A stretch of 64,000 bases of DNA. It comes from Craterilacuibacter sp. RT1T. Lineage in GTDB: Bacteria > Pseudomonadota > Gammaproteobacteria > Burkholderiales > Chromobacteriaceae. The DNA is taken from NCBI RefSeq assembly GCF_023502145.1, contig NZ_JAMFLI010000001.1, positions 496,001 to 560,000 of the forward strand, in the 5' to 3' direction. A program made the translations under genes and the position numbers. Numbering within the stretch: the first letter of the stretch is position 1; the number at the start of each line of letters is the position of its first letter. The notes beneath the pieces are model-generated. The model had not been told where the DNA came from. It searched no databases and worked only from the letters and a program-made list of their open reading frames with translations. Shown piece by piece: positions 33,118 to 43,436 of the stretch.

Positions 33118-33131
33118 TTGATAGAGATCAA
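33118..33131. promoter_or_regulatory. FNR/CRP-type operator
   Basis: TTGATAGAGATCAA is a perfect match to the FNR consensus TTGAT-N4-ATCAA. Its centre lies about 113 bases upstream of the DUF3311 start on the minus strand. A -10-like TATGAA (33100-33095, minus strand) would sit about right for a class II FNR promoter. The region to its left is AT-rich, as expected for a promoter. It most likely controls the seven-gene cluster; the serS side is transcribed away from it. Confidence 0.65.
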
Positions 33132-33161
33132 AGGCTTTTTAATTTGGAGTAAGGCTGCATT

Positions 33162-33196
33162 TGCCAATGGTCAGCGTGAACGCTTGGCCATTGGCA
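33162..33196. repeat. intergenic inverted repeat
   Basis: TGCCAATGG...AGCG, loop TGAA, CGCT...CCATTGGCA: nine outer and four inner base pairs. It has no U tract on either side, so it is not a standard terminator. It lies between the FNR-type site and the serS terminator. Confidence 0.5.
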
Positions 33197-33298
33197 TGGC
33201 GTTGACCGGTCTGAGCGTGACAGTGGCTTGGGGCGTGGTGAGGCGTGTGCGACGGGCAATTAAATCGGAGATAGAGGGGCGCTGGCGGACAGCGGACG

Positions 33299-33324
33299 CA
33301 AAAATGCCCGGCAGTGCCGGGCAT
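33299..33324 (-). terminator. rho-independent terminator of serS
   Basis: On the minus strand ATGCCCGGCA and TGCCGGGCAT form a ten-base-pair stem followed by five T. It lies 25 bases downstream of the serS stop. Confidence 0.85.
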
Positions 33325-33348
33325 CGAGGGTGTCGCAATCCAGAGGCA

Positions 33349-34638
<1,290 letters not shown>

Positions 34639-35952
34639 TCAGTCCTGTTTTTTTGCTTGATTGTCCAGCTCGCGCAAGAACGCGAGCTTTTCACCGATTT
34701 TTGTTTCCAGGCCGCGCGGCACCGGCTGGTACCAGTGCGGCTCTGCCATGCCATCGGGCAGGTAGTGTTCTCCTGCGGCGTAGGCGTCGGGCTCGTCATG
34801 GGCATAGCGATAGGCATGCCCATAGCCCAAGTCCTGCATCAGGCGCGTCGGCGCATTGCGCAAGTGTACCGGTACGGCGCGTGACGCGTCCTGTTTTACA
34901 AAGGCTAGGGCGGCATTATACGCCTTGTAGCCGGCATTGCTCTTGGCGGCGATGGCCAAGTACAGGGTTGCTTGCGCTAGCGCAAGTTCCCCTTCCGGGC
35001 TGCCCAGCCTTTCATAGGTGGTGGCGGCATCGTTGGCGATCTGCATGGCGCGCGGGTCGGCCAGACCGATATCCTCCCACGCCATGCGGATCAGGCGGCG
35101 CGCCAGATACTTTGGGTCAGCGCCGCCGTCCAGCATGCGCGTCAGCCAGTACAGCGCCGCATCCGGATTGGAGCCGCGCACCGATTTGTGCAGGGCCGAA
35201 ATCTGGTCGTAAAAGGCGTCGCCGCCCTTGTCAAAGCGCCGTGCATTCAGCGTCAGCACCTCGGCCAGAAAGTCGCTGCCTATCCGGGTGAGCGCGCGTG
35301 CGCGTGCGGCGGTGCGGCTTTGCTCCAAAAGATTAAGAAAGCGGCGCGCATCCCCGTCGGCGTAGCCCGAGAGCATGGTGATGGCCGCTTCGTCGAAAAC
35401 CAGCCCGTCCAGTGCGCCCTGTGCCTTGGCGCGCTGGAACAGGGCGTGCAGCTCTGCCGTGGACAGCGACTCGAGCACATAGACCTGGGCGCGCGACAAC
35501 AGTGCCCGGTTGACCTCGAATGAAGGGTTTTCCGTGGTGGCACCGATAAAGGTCAGCAGCCCCGACTCGACAAAAGGCAGGAAGGCATCCTGCTGGCTCT
35601 TGTTGAAGCGGTGCACCTCGTCGACAAACAAGATGGTGCGCCGGCCCGAGCCCGATAGCACCGCATGGGCGCGCTCGACGGCTTCGCGTATATCCTTGAT
35701 GCCGGCAAATACCGCCGAGATCGGGATGAATTCGGCGTCGAAGCTGGCCGCCAGAATGCGCGCCAGCGTGGTCTTGCCGACGCCGGGCGGGCCCCACAAG
35801 ATCATCGAGTGCGGGGTTTGGGCATCGATGGCCAGCTTGAGTGGCTTGTTGGGGCCGATCAGGTGTTGCTGGCCGATGACATCGGCCAGCGTGGTTGGGC
35901 GCAGCGTTTCGGCGAGCGGCTTTTCCGGTTCGCGGGCAAAAAGGTCGTTCAC
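34639..35952 (-). CDS. rarA: Replication-associated recombination protein RarA
   Basis: 437 residues. AAA+ Walker A GPPGVGKTTLA, Walker B ILFVDEVHRFNKSQQDAFLP, sensor 1 IGATTENPSF, and the C-terminal tetramerisation domain (KSVRGSNPDAALYWLTRMLD, then GADPKYLARRLIRMAWEDIG) define RarA/MgsA. It acts at stalled replication forks with SSB. The order rarA-serS is a common neighbourhood in proteobacteria. Confidence 0.96.
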   Translation of the reverse strand: MNDLFAREPEKPLAETLRPTTLADVIGQQHLIGPNKPLKLAIDAQTPHSMILWGPPGVGKTTLARILAASFDAEFIPISAVFAGIKDIREAVERAHAVLSGSGRRTILFVDEVHRFNKSQQDAFLPFVESGLLTFIGATTENPSFEVNRALLSRAQVYVLESLSTAELHALFQRAKAQGALDGLVFDEAAITMLSGYADGDARRFLNLLEQSRTAARARALTRIGSDFLAEVLTLNARRFDKGGDAFYDQISALHKSVRGSNPDAALYWLTRMLDGGADPKYLARRLIRMAWEDIGLADPRAMQIANDAATTYERLGSPEGELALAQATLYLAIAAKSNAGYKAYNAALAFVKQDASRAVPVHLRNAPTRLMQDLGYGHAYRYAHDEPDAYAAGEHYLPDGMAEPHWYQPVPRGLETKIGEKLAFLRELDNQAKKQD

Positions 35953-36045
35953 AAGAGATGGCCGCTTGTGTGGCGGCGGGGGAAGGTGGCCATGCGCGTT
36001 AGGCTAGCGTGCATGGCCGGCAAAGGCAATCGGCAGGGCCCGTCT

Positions 36046-37578
36046 TTATTCATCATGCCGGCTTGGGCCGTGTGCGCCGGCAGGAGATATCGTCAGTGGC
36101 GCGCTATACGAGGCGGCTTCCTCGTCGCTGACCTGCTGCCAGTGTGCCTTGCGCAAGGCGCTGAAAACAAAGGGGGGCAGCGCGGCCAGCACCAGCCCGC
36201 TGGCCAGCAGCAGCATATAGTGCCCGCTGGACAGCGGGAAGGTTTCGCCGCTTGGCGGCAATAAACCCAGCAGCAGGGCCAGCAGCGATGACAGCATGCC
36301 GATGCCGGCAACCAGGGGCAGGCGTGCCAGCGTGTAGCCGCGCGGGGTGGCCGGCTGGCTCTGGCGCAGGCGAATGGCGGCCATGAACATCAGCAGATAA
36401 ATCACCAGATACATTTGCGCGGCCAGTGCGCTGAGCATCCAGAAGGCGGCGGACACGTCCGGCACCAGTACATAGATGAGCGATAACAGCGAAACCAGCG
36501 CCGCCAGCAGCAGCATTACATTGGCGGGCATATCGTGGCGGTTGGTTTGTTGCCACCAGGGCGGCAGCAGCCCGGCCTTGCCGACATACTGGATTTCCTT
36601 GCAGGCACCGGCAATCCAGGTCAGCACCCCGCCTAACACGCCGATGATGAGAAACAGTGCCATCACCGGGGTCAGATAACCCACGCCCAGCGCATTGAAA
36701 AAATCGCTATAGGCCTGCATCACGCCGACGGTCAGGCTGATTTTGTCCGAGGGAACGACCAGGGCAATGGCCAGCGTGGGCGGGATAAAAATCAGCAGGA
36801 TCAGTATCACCGACAAGATCAGCGAGCGCGGCATGTCGCGCTGGGGGTTGGGCAGGTTGCGGGCGTAAACGGCATTGATTTCGATGCCGGCATAGGCCAG
36901 AAAATTGCTGACAATCAGCACCAGACCCGACAGCTCGCCATCGAAGCGTTGCCAGATGCCGGTGTGGGTTTTGCCATGGCCGGCCAGTACGCTTGAATCA
37001 TGGCTAAAGACATGGGGAAGCAGCGCATGCCAGTCAAGCGGGCTGGCCGAAGGCTGGCCACGCAGCAGCCACCATGCGCCCAGTACCATCAGCAAGAGTG
37101 CCGGCAGCAAGGTGCCCAGCAACATGAATAGCGATGACAGTCGGGCCAGCGCGCCGACGCCGCGTAGCGCCATCAGGGTGATGCTCCAGACCAGGAGCGT
37201 GATGACGCAGGCGGTGAAAATGCCATTGCCCGCCAGGCGCGGGTCGATCAGATAGGCCAGCGTATCGGCGCCAAACGCCAGTACCACCGGCAGCAGCATG
37301 GCGACTTGCAACCATAAATACCAGGCCGAGAAAAAGGCGGCACGGTCGCCGTAAGCCTGGCGCACCCAGCCATAGATGCCGCCGCGCCAAGTGGTGCCAA
37401 GCTCGGTGGTGACCAGTGCCGCCGGCAGGAAAAACAGTAGCGCCGGCAGCAGATAAAGCAGGATGGAGCCTAAACCGTAGATCGCCATCCCGGGTAGCGC
37501 ACGAATACTGGCTACGGCAGCGACGATCATCAGTGCCAGAGTGACCCAGCTTATTTTTTCGGGAGAGGTTTGCGCCAT
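36046..37578 (-). CDS. APC-family amino acid permease (glutamate/GABA antiporter-like)
   Basis: 510 residues with about 12 hydrophobic segments. The start (ISWVTLALMIVAAVASIRAL), WRGGIYGWVRQAYG, and the region FLAYAGIEINAVYARNLPNP, then QRDMPRSLIL match the GadC/YjeM-like branch of APC transporters. The C-terminal 25 residues are hydrophilic and cytoplasmic. Substrate not assignable. There are 93 bases between it and rarA, and it may have its own promoter. Confidence 0.88.
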   Translation of the reverse strand: MAQTSPEKISWVTLALMIVAAVASIRALPGMAIYGLGSILLYLLPALLFFLPAALVTTELGTTWRGGIYGWVRQAYGDRAAFFSAWYLWLQVAMLLPVVLAFGADTLAYLIDPRLAGNGIFTACVITLLVWSITLMALRGVGALARLSSLFMLLGTLLPALLLMVLGAWWLLRGQPSASPLDWHALLPHVFSHDSSVLAGHGKTHTGIWQRFDGELSGLVLIVSNFLAYAGIEINAVYARNLPNPQRDMPRSLILSVILILLIFIPPTLAIALVVPSDKISLTVGVMQAYSDFFNALGVGYLTPVMALFLIIGVLGGVLTWIAGACKEIQYVGKAGLLPPWWQQTNRHDMPANVMLLLAALVSLLSLIYVLVPDVSAAFWMLSALAAQMYLVIYLLMFMAAIRLRQSQPATPRGYTLARLPLVAGIGMLSSLLALLLGLLPPSGETFPLSSGHYMLLLASGLVLAALPPFVFSALRKAHWQQVSDEEAASYSAPLTISPAGAHGPSRHDE

Positions 37579-37699
37579 GGTGAGTCCGGTTTATGCAATA
37601 AGGATGTGTTGCGTGCATTGTGCAGCACCATGGTTTAAATCATATACGATGGGGGGCATTTTGCTGCCGATCGCCCGAATGGCTGGTGTGCTCAATACT

Positions 37700-37760
37700 G
37701 GGATTCGGGACTCGGGACTCGGGACTCGGGATTCGGGATCGGGGATCGGGAGCCGGGGGG
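37700..37760. repeat. Degenerate heptamer tandem repeat (GGGAYTC)n
   Basis: From 37700: GGGATTC, three GGGACTC copies, GGGATTC, then decaying GGGATC/GGGGATC/GGGAGCC and a G6 run. It is intergenic between the divergent permease and thiM promoters. It resembles short sequence repeats that expand by slippage. Confidence 0.8.
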
Positions 37761-37815
37761 GCGCTGGCTGAGCGTGCGGATGGCTTCGCTGATGCAAGGC
37801 TGTTGTCGTATCGCA

Positions 37816-37845
37816 TTGACGGGTACGGACCATGCTTAGCATAAT
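37816..37845 (+). promoter_or_regulatory. sigma-70 promoter of thiMED
   Basis: TTGACG (37816-37821), 18-base spacer, CATAAT (37840-37845). The predicted start near 37852 lies just before the TPP riboswitch. Confidence 0.7.
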
Positions 37846-37865
37846 CCGTCTTTCTTTTGAATGTG

Positions 37866-37942
37866 ACTCGGGGTGCCGCGCCTGGCGTGGCTGAGAGAAA
37901 CCCGCAGTACCTGATCTGGGTTATGCCAGCGTAGGGAGGTCA
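37866..37942 (+). promoter_or_regulatory. TPP riboswitch (THI element)
   Basis: The conserved THI-box elements are all present: GGGGTGCC, GGCTGAGA (CTGAGA at 37891-37896), ACCC, ACCTGATCTGGGTTATGCCA and GCGTAGGGA. The element binds thiamine pyrophosphate and lowers expression of the downstream genes. It ends about 60 bases before the thiM start, room for a ribosome-site sequestering switch; no intrinsic terminator is evident in that stretch. Confidence 0.96.
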
Positions 37943-38003
37943 CGATCAGGCCGGCGCTCGCCTGCCTGTCGTCTGCTCTTGCGGCATGGCCGGGGAGTAG
38001 TCT

Positions 38004-38807
38004 GTGAATAGCCTGCCTTTTGATAGCCGCGCAGCGGCCATCGCACTGAATGCCCTGCGTGAAGCTACGCCGCTGGTGCATTGCCTGACCAATCAGGTCG
38101 TTGCCAATTTTACCGCCAATGTTTTGCTGGCCAGCGGTGCAGCCCCCGCCATGGTGGTGGCCCGCGAAGAAGTTGCCGAATTTGCCGCGCTGGCCTCGGC
38201 TTTGCTGGTCAATGTAGGCACGCTGGACTGCACGCAGGCTGAGGCCATGCGTTTGGCAGTGTCTGCCGCGCGCCGCGCGGGTACACCCTGGGTGCTGGAC
38301 CCGGTCGCGGTCGGGGCCTTGTCGTTCCGTCGCGATTTTTGCCATGCGCTTTTGGCGCAGAGCCCGGCGGCCATTCGTGGCAATGCCGCCGAAATTCGCG
38401 CGCTCGCCGGGGAAGCCGGACAGGGGCGCGGGGTGGATAGTCTGGATGCCAGCGAGCAGGCATTGGCGTGTGCCTGCCAGCTGGCGCAGCAGTACGACAC
38501 GCTGGTGATTGTGACCGGTGCGACGGATTACTTGTGCCAGGGTGGGCAGGTGCGGGCCATTCATGGCGGCGATGTGCGCTTGCAGCAGGTGACCGGTACC
38601 GGCTGTGCCTTGTCGGCACTGGTGGCCGCCGCCTGTTCCCTTAAAGAGAGCCGCCTTGATGCCGCCGCTGCCGTCTGTGCGCTGATGAAGCTGGGCGGCG
38701 AACAGGCGGCGCAGCACAGTCGGGGGCCGGGCAGCTTTTCCGTAGCCTTGCTGGATGGCTTGTCGGCGATAGACGGCGCGATGCTGCGCGCACGGTGGCC
38801 GGCATGA
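38004..38807 (+). CDS. thiM: Hydroxyethylthiazole kinase ThiM
   Basis: 267 residues. [65 protein letters not shown] and [14 protein letters not shown] are ThiM signatures; the last is the ribokinase-type active site. It phosphorylates salvaged thiazole alcohol. A GTG start at 38004 is inferred from GGGGAG six bases upstream. Its stop overlaps the thiE start (ATGA). Confidence 0.96.
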   Translation: MNSLPFDSRAAAIALNALREATPLVHCLTNQVVANFTANVLLASGAAPAMVVAREEVAEFAALASALLVNVGTLDCTQAEAMRLAVSAARRAGTPWVLDPVAVGALSFRRDFCHALLAQSPAAIRGNAAEIRALAGEAGQGRGVDSLDASEQALACACQLAQQYDTLVIVTGATDYLCQGGQVRAIHGGDVRLQQVTGTGCALSALVAAACSLKESRLDAAAAVCALMKLGGEQAAQHSRGPGSFSVALLDGLSAIDGAMLRARWPA

Positions 38808-39439
38808 AGCCTGTCGATTACCGGGTGTATCTGGTGCTGGACCCCGATCTGTGCGGCGGTCTGGCCGGCATGTTAAGCGTGACGCAGGCGGCGCTGGCCG
38901 GAGGGGTCGGTGTGGTGCAGCTGCGTGCGCCGCAGTGGAAAAAACGCCAATGGGTCGAAGCCGGCCTGGCCTTGCTGCCGCTATGCCGCGCGGCGAATGT
39001 GCCGCTGATTATCAATGACCATGTGGACGTTGCGCTGGCAGTGGGGGCCGATGGTGTGCATGTGGGGCAGCAGGATCTGCCGCCGGCGTGGGTGCGCCAG
39101 TTAATGGGGCCGGATGCGATCGTTGGTTTGTCGGTCAGCAATGCAAGCGAGCTGGCTGCGCTTGAGGACACGGCTATCGATTATCTGGGGGTGGGGCCGG
39201 TGTTTGCGACCACCAGCAAACCCGATGCCGCGCCAGCGCTGGGTTTGCCCGCCTTGGCGCAGCTCATGCCGGGCTCCGGTGTGCCCTTGGTGGCCATAGG
39301 GGGCATCGGACTGGATAACGCCGCTGATGTCGTCGCCTGTGGTGTCGATGGTCTGGCCGTGATCAGCGCCATTTGCGCGGCAGCGCATCCCGAGGATGCG
39401 ACCCGCAAGCTTGTTTCCCTGTTTGGAGTGAATGCATGA
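38804..39439 (+). CDS. thiE: Thiamine phosphate synthase ThiE
   Basis: 211 residues of a TIM barrel. [34 protein letters not shown] with [28 protein letters not shown] and [36 protein letters not shown] are the conserved segments. It condenses HMP-PP with thiazole phosphate. The ATG overlaps thiM, and its stop overlaps thiD (ATGA). Confidence 0.96.
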   Translation: MKPVDYRVYLVLDPDLCGGLAGMLSVTQAALAGGVGVVQLRAPQWKKRQWVEAGLALLPLCRAANVPLIINDHVDVALAVGADGVHVGQQDLPPAWVRQLMGPDAIVGLSVSNASELAALEDTAIDYLGVGPVFATTSKPDAAPALGLPALAQLMPGSGVPLVAIGGIGLDNAADVVACGVDGLAVISAICAAAHPEDATRKLVSLFGVNA

Positions 39440-40236
39440 TTCCCCGTGTTTTAACGATTGCCGGCTCGGACTGTAGCGGCGGCGCCGGCATACAGGCCGA
39501 TCTGAAAACCTTTTCCGCGCTGGGCGCTTACGGCATGAGCGTGATTACCGCGCTGACCGCACAAAATACCCAGGGGGTACATGCGGTGAGTGCCGTGGCG
39601 CCCGATTTCGTGCGTGCGCAGTGTGACGCCGTATTTGACGATATCCGGGTCGACGCCATGAAGTGCGGCATGCTGGCCAATGCCGGCATTATCCATGCGG
39701 TTGCCGAGGTGGTGGCGCAGTGGCAGCCGCGCCATTTTGTGCTGGACACGGTCATGATTGCCAAGGGCGGCCATGCCTTGCTCGCACCCGAGGCGGTCGG
39801 TGCGCTGCGCGAGCGTTTATTGCCGCTGGCGTCCTTGGTGACGCCCAATCTGCCCGAGGCGGCGGCCTTGCTGGGTTGCGCCGTCGCTCGCGATGAAGAG
39901 GGAATGTTGCGTCAGGGTGAACAGTTGCTGCAACAGGGTGCACAGGCGGTATTGATGAAGGGGGGCCATCTGGCGGATACGCAGGAGAGTCCGGACTGGC
40001 TTGTGACGCAGGCGGGCGCGTTGCGCTTTTGCTCGGCACGTGTGGCGACGCGCCATACCCATGGCACCGGTTGTAGCCTGTCGGCCGCCTTGTGTGCGCT
40101 ACGCCCGCAGCGCGATGGCTGGTCGCAGAGTATTGTCGATGCCAAAGCCTGGCTGGATGGGGCGCTGGCTGCTGCCGAACAGTTGCAGCTGGGACGGGGC
40201 ATAGGCCCGGTGCATCATTTTCATGCCTGGTGGTGA
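39436..40236 (+). CDS. thiD: HMP/HMP-P kinase ThiD
   Basis: 266 residues. VLTIAGSDCSGGAGIQADLK, ALGAYGMSVITALTAQNTQG, DTVMIAKGGHALL and TRHTHGTGCSLSAALCA mark the ribokinase-like HMP(-P) kinase. It provides HMP-PP for ThiE, completing a thiM-thiE-thiD salvage operon. No thiC, thiG or thiO is in the window. Confidence 0.97.
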   Translation: MIPRVLTIAGSDCSGGAGIQADLKTFSALGAYGMSVITALTAQNTQGVHAVSAVAPDFVRAQCDAVFDDIRVDAMKCGMLANAGIIHAVAEVVAQWQPRHFVLDTVMIAKGGHALLAPEAVGALRERLLPLASLVTPNLPEAAALLGCAVARDEEGMLRQGEQLLQQGAQAVLMKGGHLADTQESPDWLVTQAGALRFCSARVATRHTHGTGCSLSAALCALRPQRDGWSQSIVDAKAWLDGALAAAEQLQLGRGIGPVHHFHAWW

Positions 40237-40335
40237 TGCGCGGACAGGGAGTTAATTTTGTACCGGTGATTGCCTACAGTGAATGGGTTGAACCCAGGCA
40301 ATTTGCCGCTTACCTCTTTGACAGAAAGCCCCGTC

Positions 40336-41808
40336 ATGACCGCACATCACAAGCCAAGGCAACAAGGCCAGTCCAGCCGGCACGATACGGCAGGAAGCCA
40401 TCACGGACCTTACCGTACCCCGATTGATGCTGCCTACTTGAGAAAGCCGGCACATTTGCGTACGCGTGAAGAGCGATACGAGGCAGGGCGTGCATTGCGG
40501 GTGAGTTGTCCGCGCGAGTCGCATGCCGGCTTTACGCCGTCGGCCGATCGTCCTGACTCGGTCGATATCTTGATCGCCTCCAGCGAGGGGCGGGATCCTA
40601 CTTTATTGCCTATCCGCTATGGGCGCATGCTGGCTTCGCCCTTTGCTTTTTATCGCGGTGCGGCGTCCATCATGGCATCGGATCTGTCGCTGACGCCAGC
40701 GACGGGGCTGGCGGTACAGGCATGCGGGGATTGTCACCTGATGAATTTCGGTGCCTTTGCAACGCCGGAGCGGCGCATTGTTTTTGACATCAATGATTTT
40801 GATGAAACATATCCGGCTCCCTGGGAGTGGGATCTCAAGCGTTTAGCCGCAAGCTTTGCCATTGCCAGTCACCACAATGGGCACAAGTCGTCGGATGGCC
40901 GTGCCGCTGCGGCCCATGTGGTCGATTGCTATCGTGACAAATTGCGCGAACTGGCGCAGATGTCGACATTAAACGCCTGGTATGCCTATCTCGATTACGA
41001 GGAACTGATCGCCCAAACGGAAGATGCTGCACTTCGTCGGCGGCGTAAAAAACTGTTGGAAAAGGCGCTGGCGCGGGATTCGGCGACCGAGTTCGTCAAA
41101 CTTGCGCATATGGACAAAGGCCAGCCGCGCATCAAGGATATGCCGCCTTTGATTTACCACCTCGATACCATGCGCGAAGCGGCGATGGACGAGGCCGTGC
41201 GTGAAAACCTGCGGCGCTATCGCGAGTCTTTGCCGCCGGAGCGACGGATGCTGTTTGACCGTTACGAGCTGGCCGATATTGCGATCAAGGTGGTTGGGGT
41301 CGGTAGTGTAGGGACGCTATGCGCGATTGCCCTGTTTTTTGCCGCCGAGGAGGATGCGCTTTTTTTGCAGGTGAAGGAGGCGCGTTCATCGGTGCTGGCA
41401 CCGTATGTCGATGTTGAACCTTTTGCCAGCAATGGCGAGCGGGTGGTGTTTGGTCAGCGCCTGATGCAAGCCGCATCCGATGTCTTTCTCGGTCATCTGG
41501 TGGGGGTGCAAGGCCGGCAGATGTATATCCGCCAATTGCGCGATGTTAAGGTCAAGCCGATGGTGGAAATCTTTAGCCCGGGCAATATGCTGGGTTTTGC
41601 ACGCAATACCGGCTGGGCGCTGGCACGCGCCCATGCCCGTTCGGGTGATGCGGCGGTGATCGCCGGTTATATCGGTAAAAGTGCTGTGCTAGCCGATGCG
41701 ATTGCTGAGTTTGCGCTTGATTATGCCGCTCAGAATGAACGCGACTTTGCTGCTTTGCGTGAGGCAGCCCGCTTGGGGCGTGTCGATTTTATGTCCGAAG
41801 ATATCTAG
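40336..41808 (+). CDS. DUF2252 family protein
   Basis: About 490 residues. LLPIRYGRMLASPFAFYRGA, CGDCHLMNFGAFATPERRIV followed by FDINDFDETYPAPWEWDLKR are the DUF2252 hallmarks and resemble the HGDxHxxN and DFD metal/ATP elements of protein-kinase-like folds. KVVGVGSVGTLCAIALFF and LQVKEARSSVLAPY follow. The biochemical role is unknown. It lies about 100 bases after thiD and might be co-transcribed. ATG 40336 is preferred to one 22 codons upstream. Confidence 0.88.
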   Translation: MTAHHKPRQQGQSSRHDTAGSHHGPYRTPIDAAYLRKPAHLRTREERYEAGRALRVSCPRESHAGFTPSADRPDSVDILIASSEGRDPTLLPIRYGRMLASPFAFYRGAASIMASDLSLTPATGLAVQACGDCHLMNFGAFATPERRIVFDINDFDETYPAPWEWDLKRLAASFAIASHHNGHKSSDGRAAAAHVVDCYRDKLRELAQMSTLNAWYAYLDYEELIAQTEDAALRRRRKKLLEKALARDSATEFVKLAHMDKGQPRIKDMPPLIYHLDTMREAAMDEAVRENLRRYRESLPPERRMLFDRYELADIAIKVVGVGSVGTLCAIALFFAAEEDALFLQVKEARSSVLAPYVDVEPFASNGERVVFGQRLMQAASDVFLGHLVGVQGRQMYIRQLRDVKVKPMVEIFSPGNMLGFARNTGWALARAHARSGDAAVIAGYIGKSAVLADAIAEFALDYAAQNERDFAALREAARLGRVDFMSEDI

Positions 41809-41901
41809 TTTTATGTTTTTTGTGTGCCACCCAGCATGGTTTTTGTATTTCAATTGCTATCCTGAATAATCGACAAGTTATCGTTTATTTAAAGGTGGTG
41901 C

Positions 41902-42984
41902 ATGAATATTCAGCCGTGGTGGGTTTTGCTGGCTTTGGCTGGGCATGGGGTGGCATGGGCAGGCGACATGGCCGAGTGTCGGGCTATTGCCGATGATCAG
42001 GGGCGGCTCGCCTGCTATGACCGGCTAAACGGTGTGGTTCAGCCGGTTTCCAAGGTGTCTGTGCCTGCATCAACCATGGCGGCGCAGGCTTTGCCGCTCG
42101 CGATGGCGGCCCCGTCTCCGGCACTACATGAGGATGGCTGGGGGGATACCAGCGGGCTGGGGGCACAGACGCTGGCACAGCGGTGGGAGCTGGAGCCGCA
42201 ATATCAGGACGGCACCTTCCGCATCAAGCCTTATCAGCCGATGTATATCCTGCCTTTGTCATGGCGTAAAAACATCAACAATGATCCGTGCTCTCCTAAT
42301 CCGCTCAATTGTTCGCGTCGTGGCAGTCAGGATTACGACCGTCTGGAAACCAAAATCCAGCTTTCATTCAAAACCAAGCTCTGGCAGGACGTCCTGGGTT
42401 CGGATGTGGATTTGTGGGGGGCCTATACCCAGCAAAGCTTCTGGCAGTCCTACGATAGCCGTAATTCGTCACCGTTCAGGGAGACCGATTACCAGCCCGA
42501 GCTCTGGGCTACTTTCCCGCTGAATGCCGGGCCGGATTGGCTCAAGCTTAAAATGATCAATGTGGGCGCCGTGCATCAGTCAAATGGCGAAACCAATCCG
42601 CTGTCGCGCTCATGGAACCGGCTGTATACCAGCTTCGGTCTGAGTTCGGGAGACTTGTCTGTGGTGGTCAAGCCATGGTGGCGCATTCCGGAGAGTGCAA
42701 CAGGCGACAATAATCCGGATGTCAGCGATTTTGTCGGGCGCATGGAAACGGTTGCCGTCTATCCCTGGCGGGGTAATGTGTTTTCGCTGACCTGGCGCAA
42801 TAATCTTAAGTTTGGCAGCGGGACGCCTAACCGTTCCTTCTTCCAGCTCGAGTGGGCATTCCCGATTTCCGGCAATCTGCATGGTTATGTGCAAGCCTTT
42901 AACGGCTGGGGCGATTCGCTGCAAAACTACAACTTCCACAATCAGGGCATCGGACTGGGAATCTCCTTAATCGAGTGGCGCTGA
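41902..42984 (+). CDS. pldA: Outer membrane phospholipase A
   Basis: 360 residues with a signal peptide (VLLALAGHGVAWA). The mature N-terminal region holds a short Cys-pair segment (AECRAIADDQGRLACYDRL) of the kind seen in neisserial proteins. The beta-barrel starts near residue 110 (RIKPYQPMYILPLSW). The catalytic His-Ser pair lies in VGAVHQSNGETNPLSRSWNR. It hydrolyses phospholipids in the outer leaflet and ends with the aromatic C-terminus GISLIEWR suited to BAM insertion. AAAGGTGG precedes the ATG. Confidence 0.95.
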   Translation: MNIQPWWVLLALAGHGVAWAGDMAECRAIADDQGRLACYDRLNGVVQPVSKVSVPASTMAAQALPLAMAAPSPALHEDGWGDTSGLGAQTLAQRWELEPQYQDGTFRIKPYQPMYILPLSWRKNINNDPCSPNPLNCSRRGSQDYDRLETKIQLSFKTKLWQDVLGSDVDLWGAYTQQSFWQSYDSRNSSPFRETDYQPELWATFPLNAGPDWLKLKMINVGAVHQSNGETNPLSRSWNRLYTSFGLSSGDLSVVVKPWWRIPESATGDNNPDVSDFVGRMETVAVYPWRGNVFSLTWRNNLKFGSGTPNRSFFQLEWAFPISGNLHGYVQAFNGWGDSLQNYNFHNQGIGLGISLIEWR

Positions 42985-43410
42985 TCAGGCCGGCTTGGGT
43001 CGGCACAGCTGGGCACCGTGTTGGATCAGTGGCGTCAGTGGCAGATTAACGCCGCTGGCCATGTTTTCGTCGTATTTCCATACGGCCAGCGGTGCCGGAT
43101 AGCCTTGCCCCAAGGCTTTGTCGTTCAGTGCATACTCGGTGCCTTCTGTGCTTTTGAGCGTGATGGCGCCATTGTCGTGGCAGGCCAGATCGCCTTCGGA
43201 TAGGGTCAGCGGCCATTCACTGCCGTATTCTATTGCCGTCACATGCTGCTGGCCGGCCTTGGGCAGGCCGGCAGCCAGTAACAGACTGGCGCTGAGCAGG
43301 AGGCTGGCGGCAACGATGGCCAGCCCAAGCAGGGTGCGGCGGCGTTGCGGCAGGTCATCGCGCGCCTGGCGGCGGGCAAGGCGGGCAGAATAAGACAGGC
43401 TGTAGGACAT
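42985..43410 (-). CDS. YebY/DUF2511-like single-pass membrane protein
   Basis: 141 residues. A basic N-terminus ([16 protein letters not shown]) is followed by one hydrophobic helix ([20 protein letters not shown]), leaving about 90 residues in the periplasm. [20 protein letters not shown] and [12 protein letters not shown] resemble the DUF2511/YebY pattern (W-P-L-T, C, G-x-x-Y-A-L-N). Function unknown. It ends directly at the pldA stop, tail to tail. Confidence 0.65.
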   Translation of the reverse strand: MSYSLSYSARLARRQARDDLPQRRRTLLGLAIVAASLLLSASLLLAAGLPKAGQQHVTAIEYGSEWPLTLSEGDLACHDNGAITLKSTEGTEYALNDKALGQGYPAPLAVWKYDENMASGVNLPLTPLIQHGAQLCRPKPA

Positions 43411-43436
43411 CGCATTTCCTTTCGTCCGGCTAGGCT

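Noticed and set aside
37700-37760. Possible CRISPR array
   Set aside because: Units are seven bases with no spacers; it is a simple tandem repeat, and no cas genes are present.
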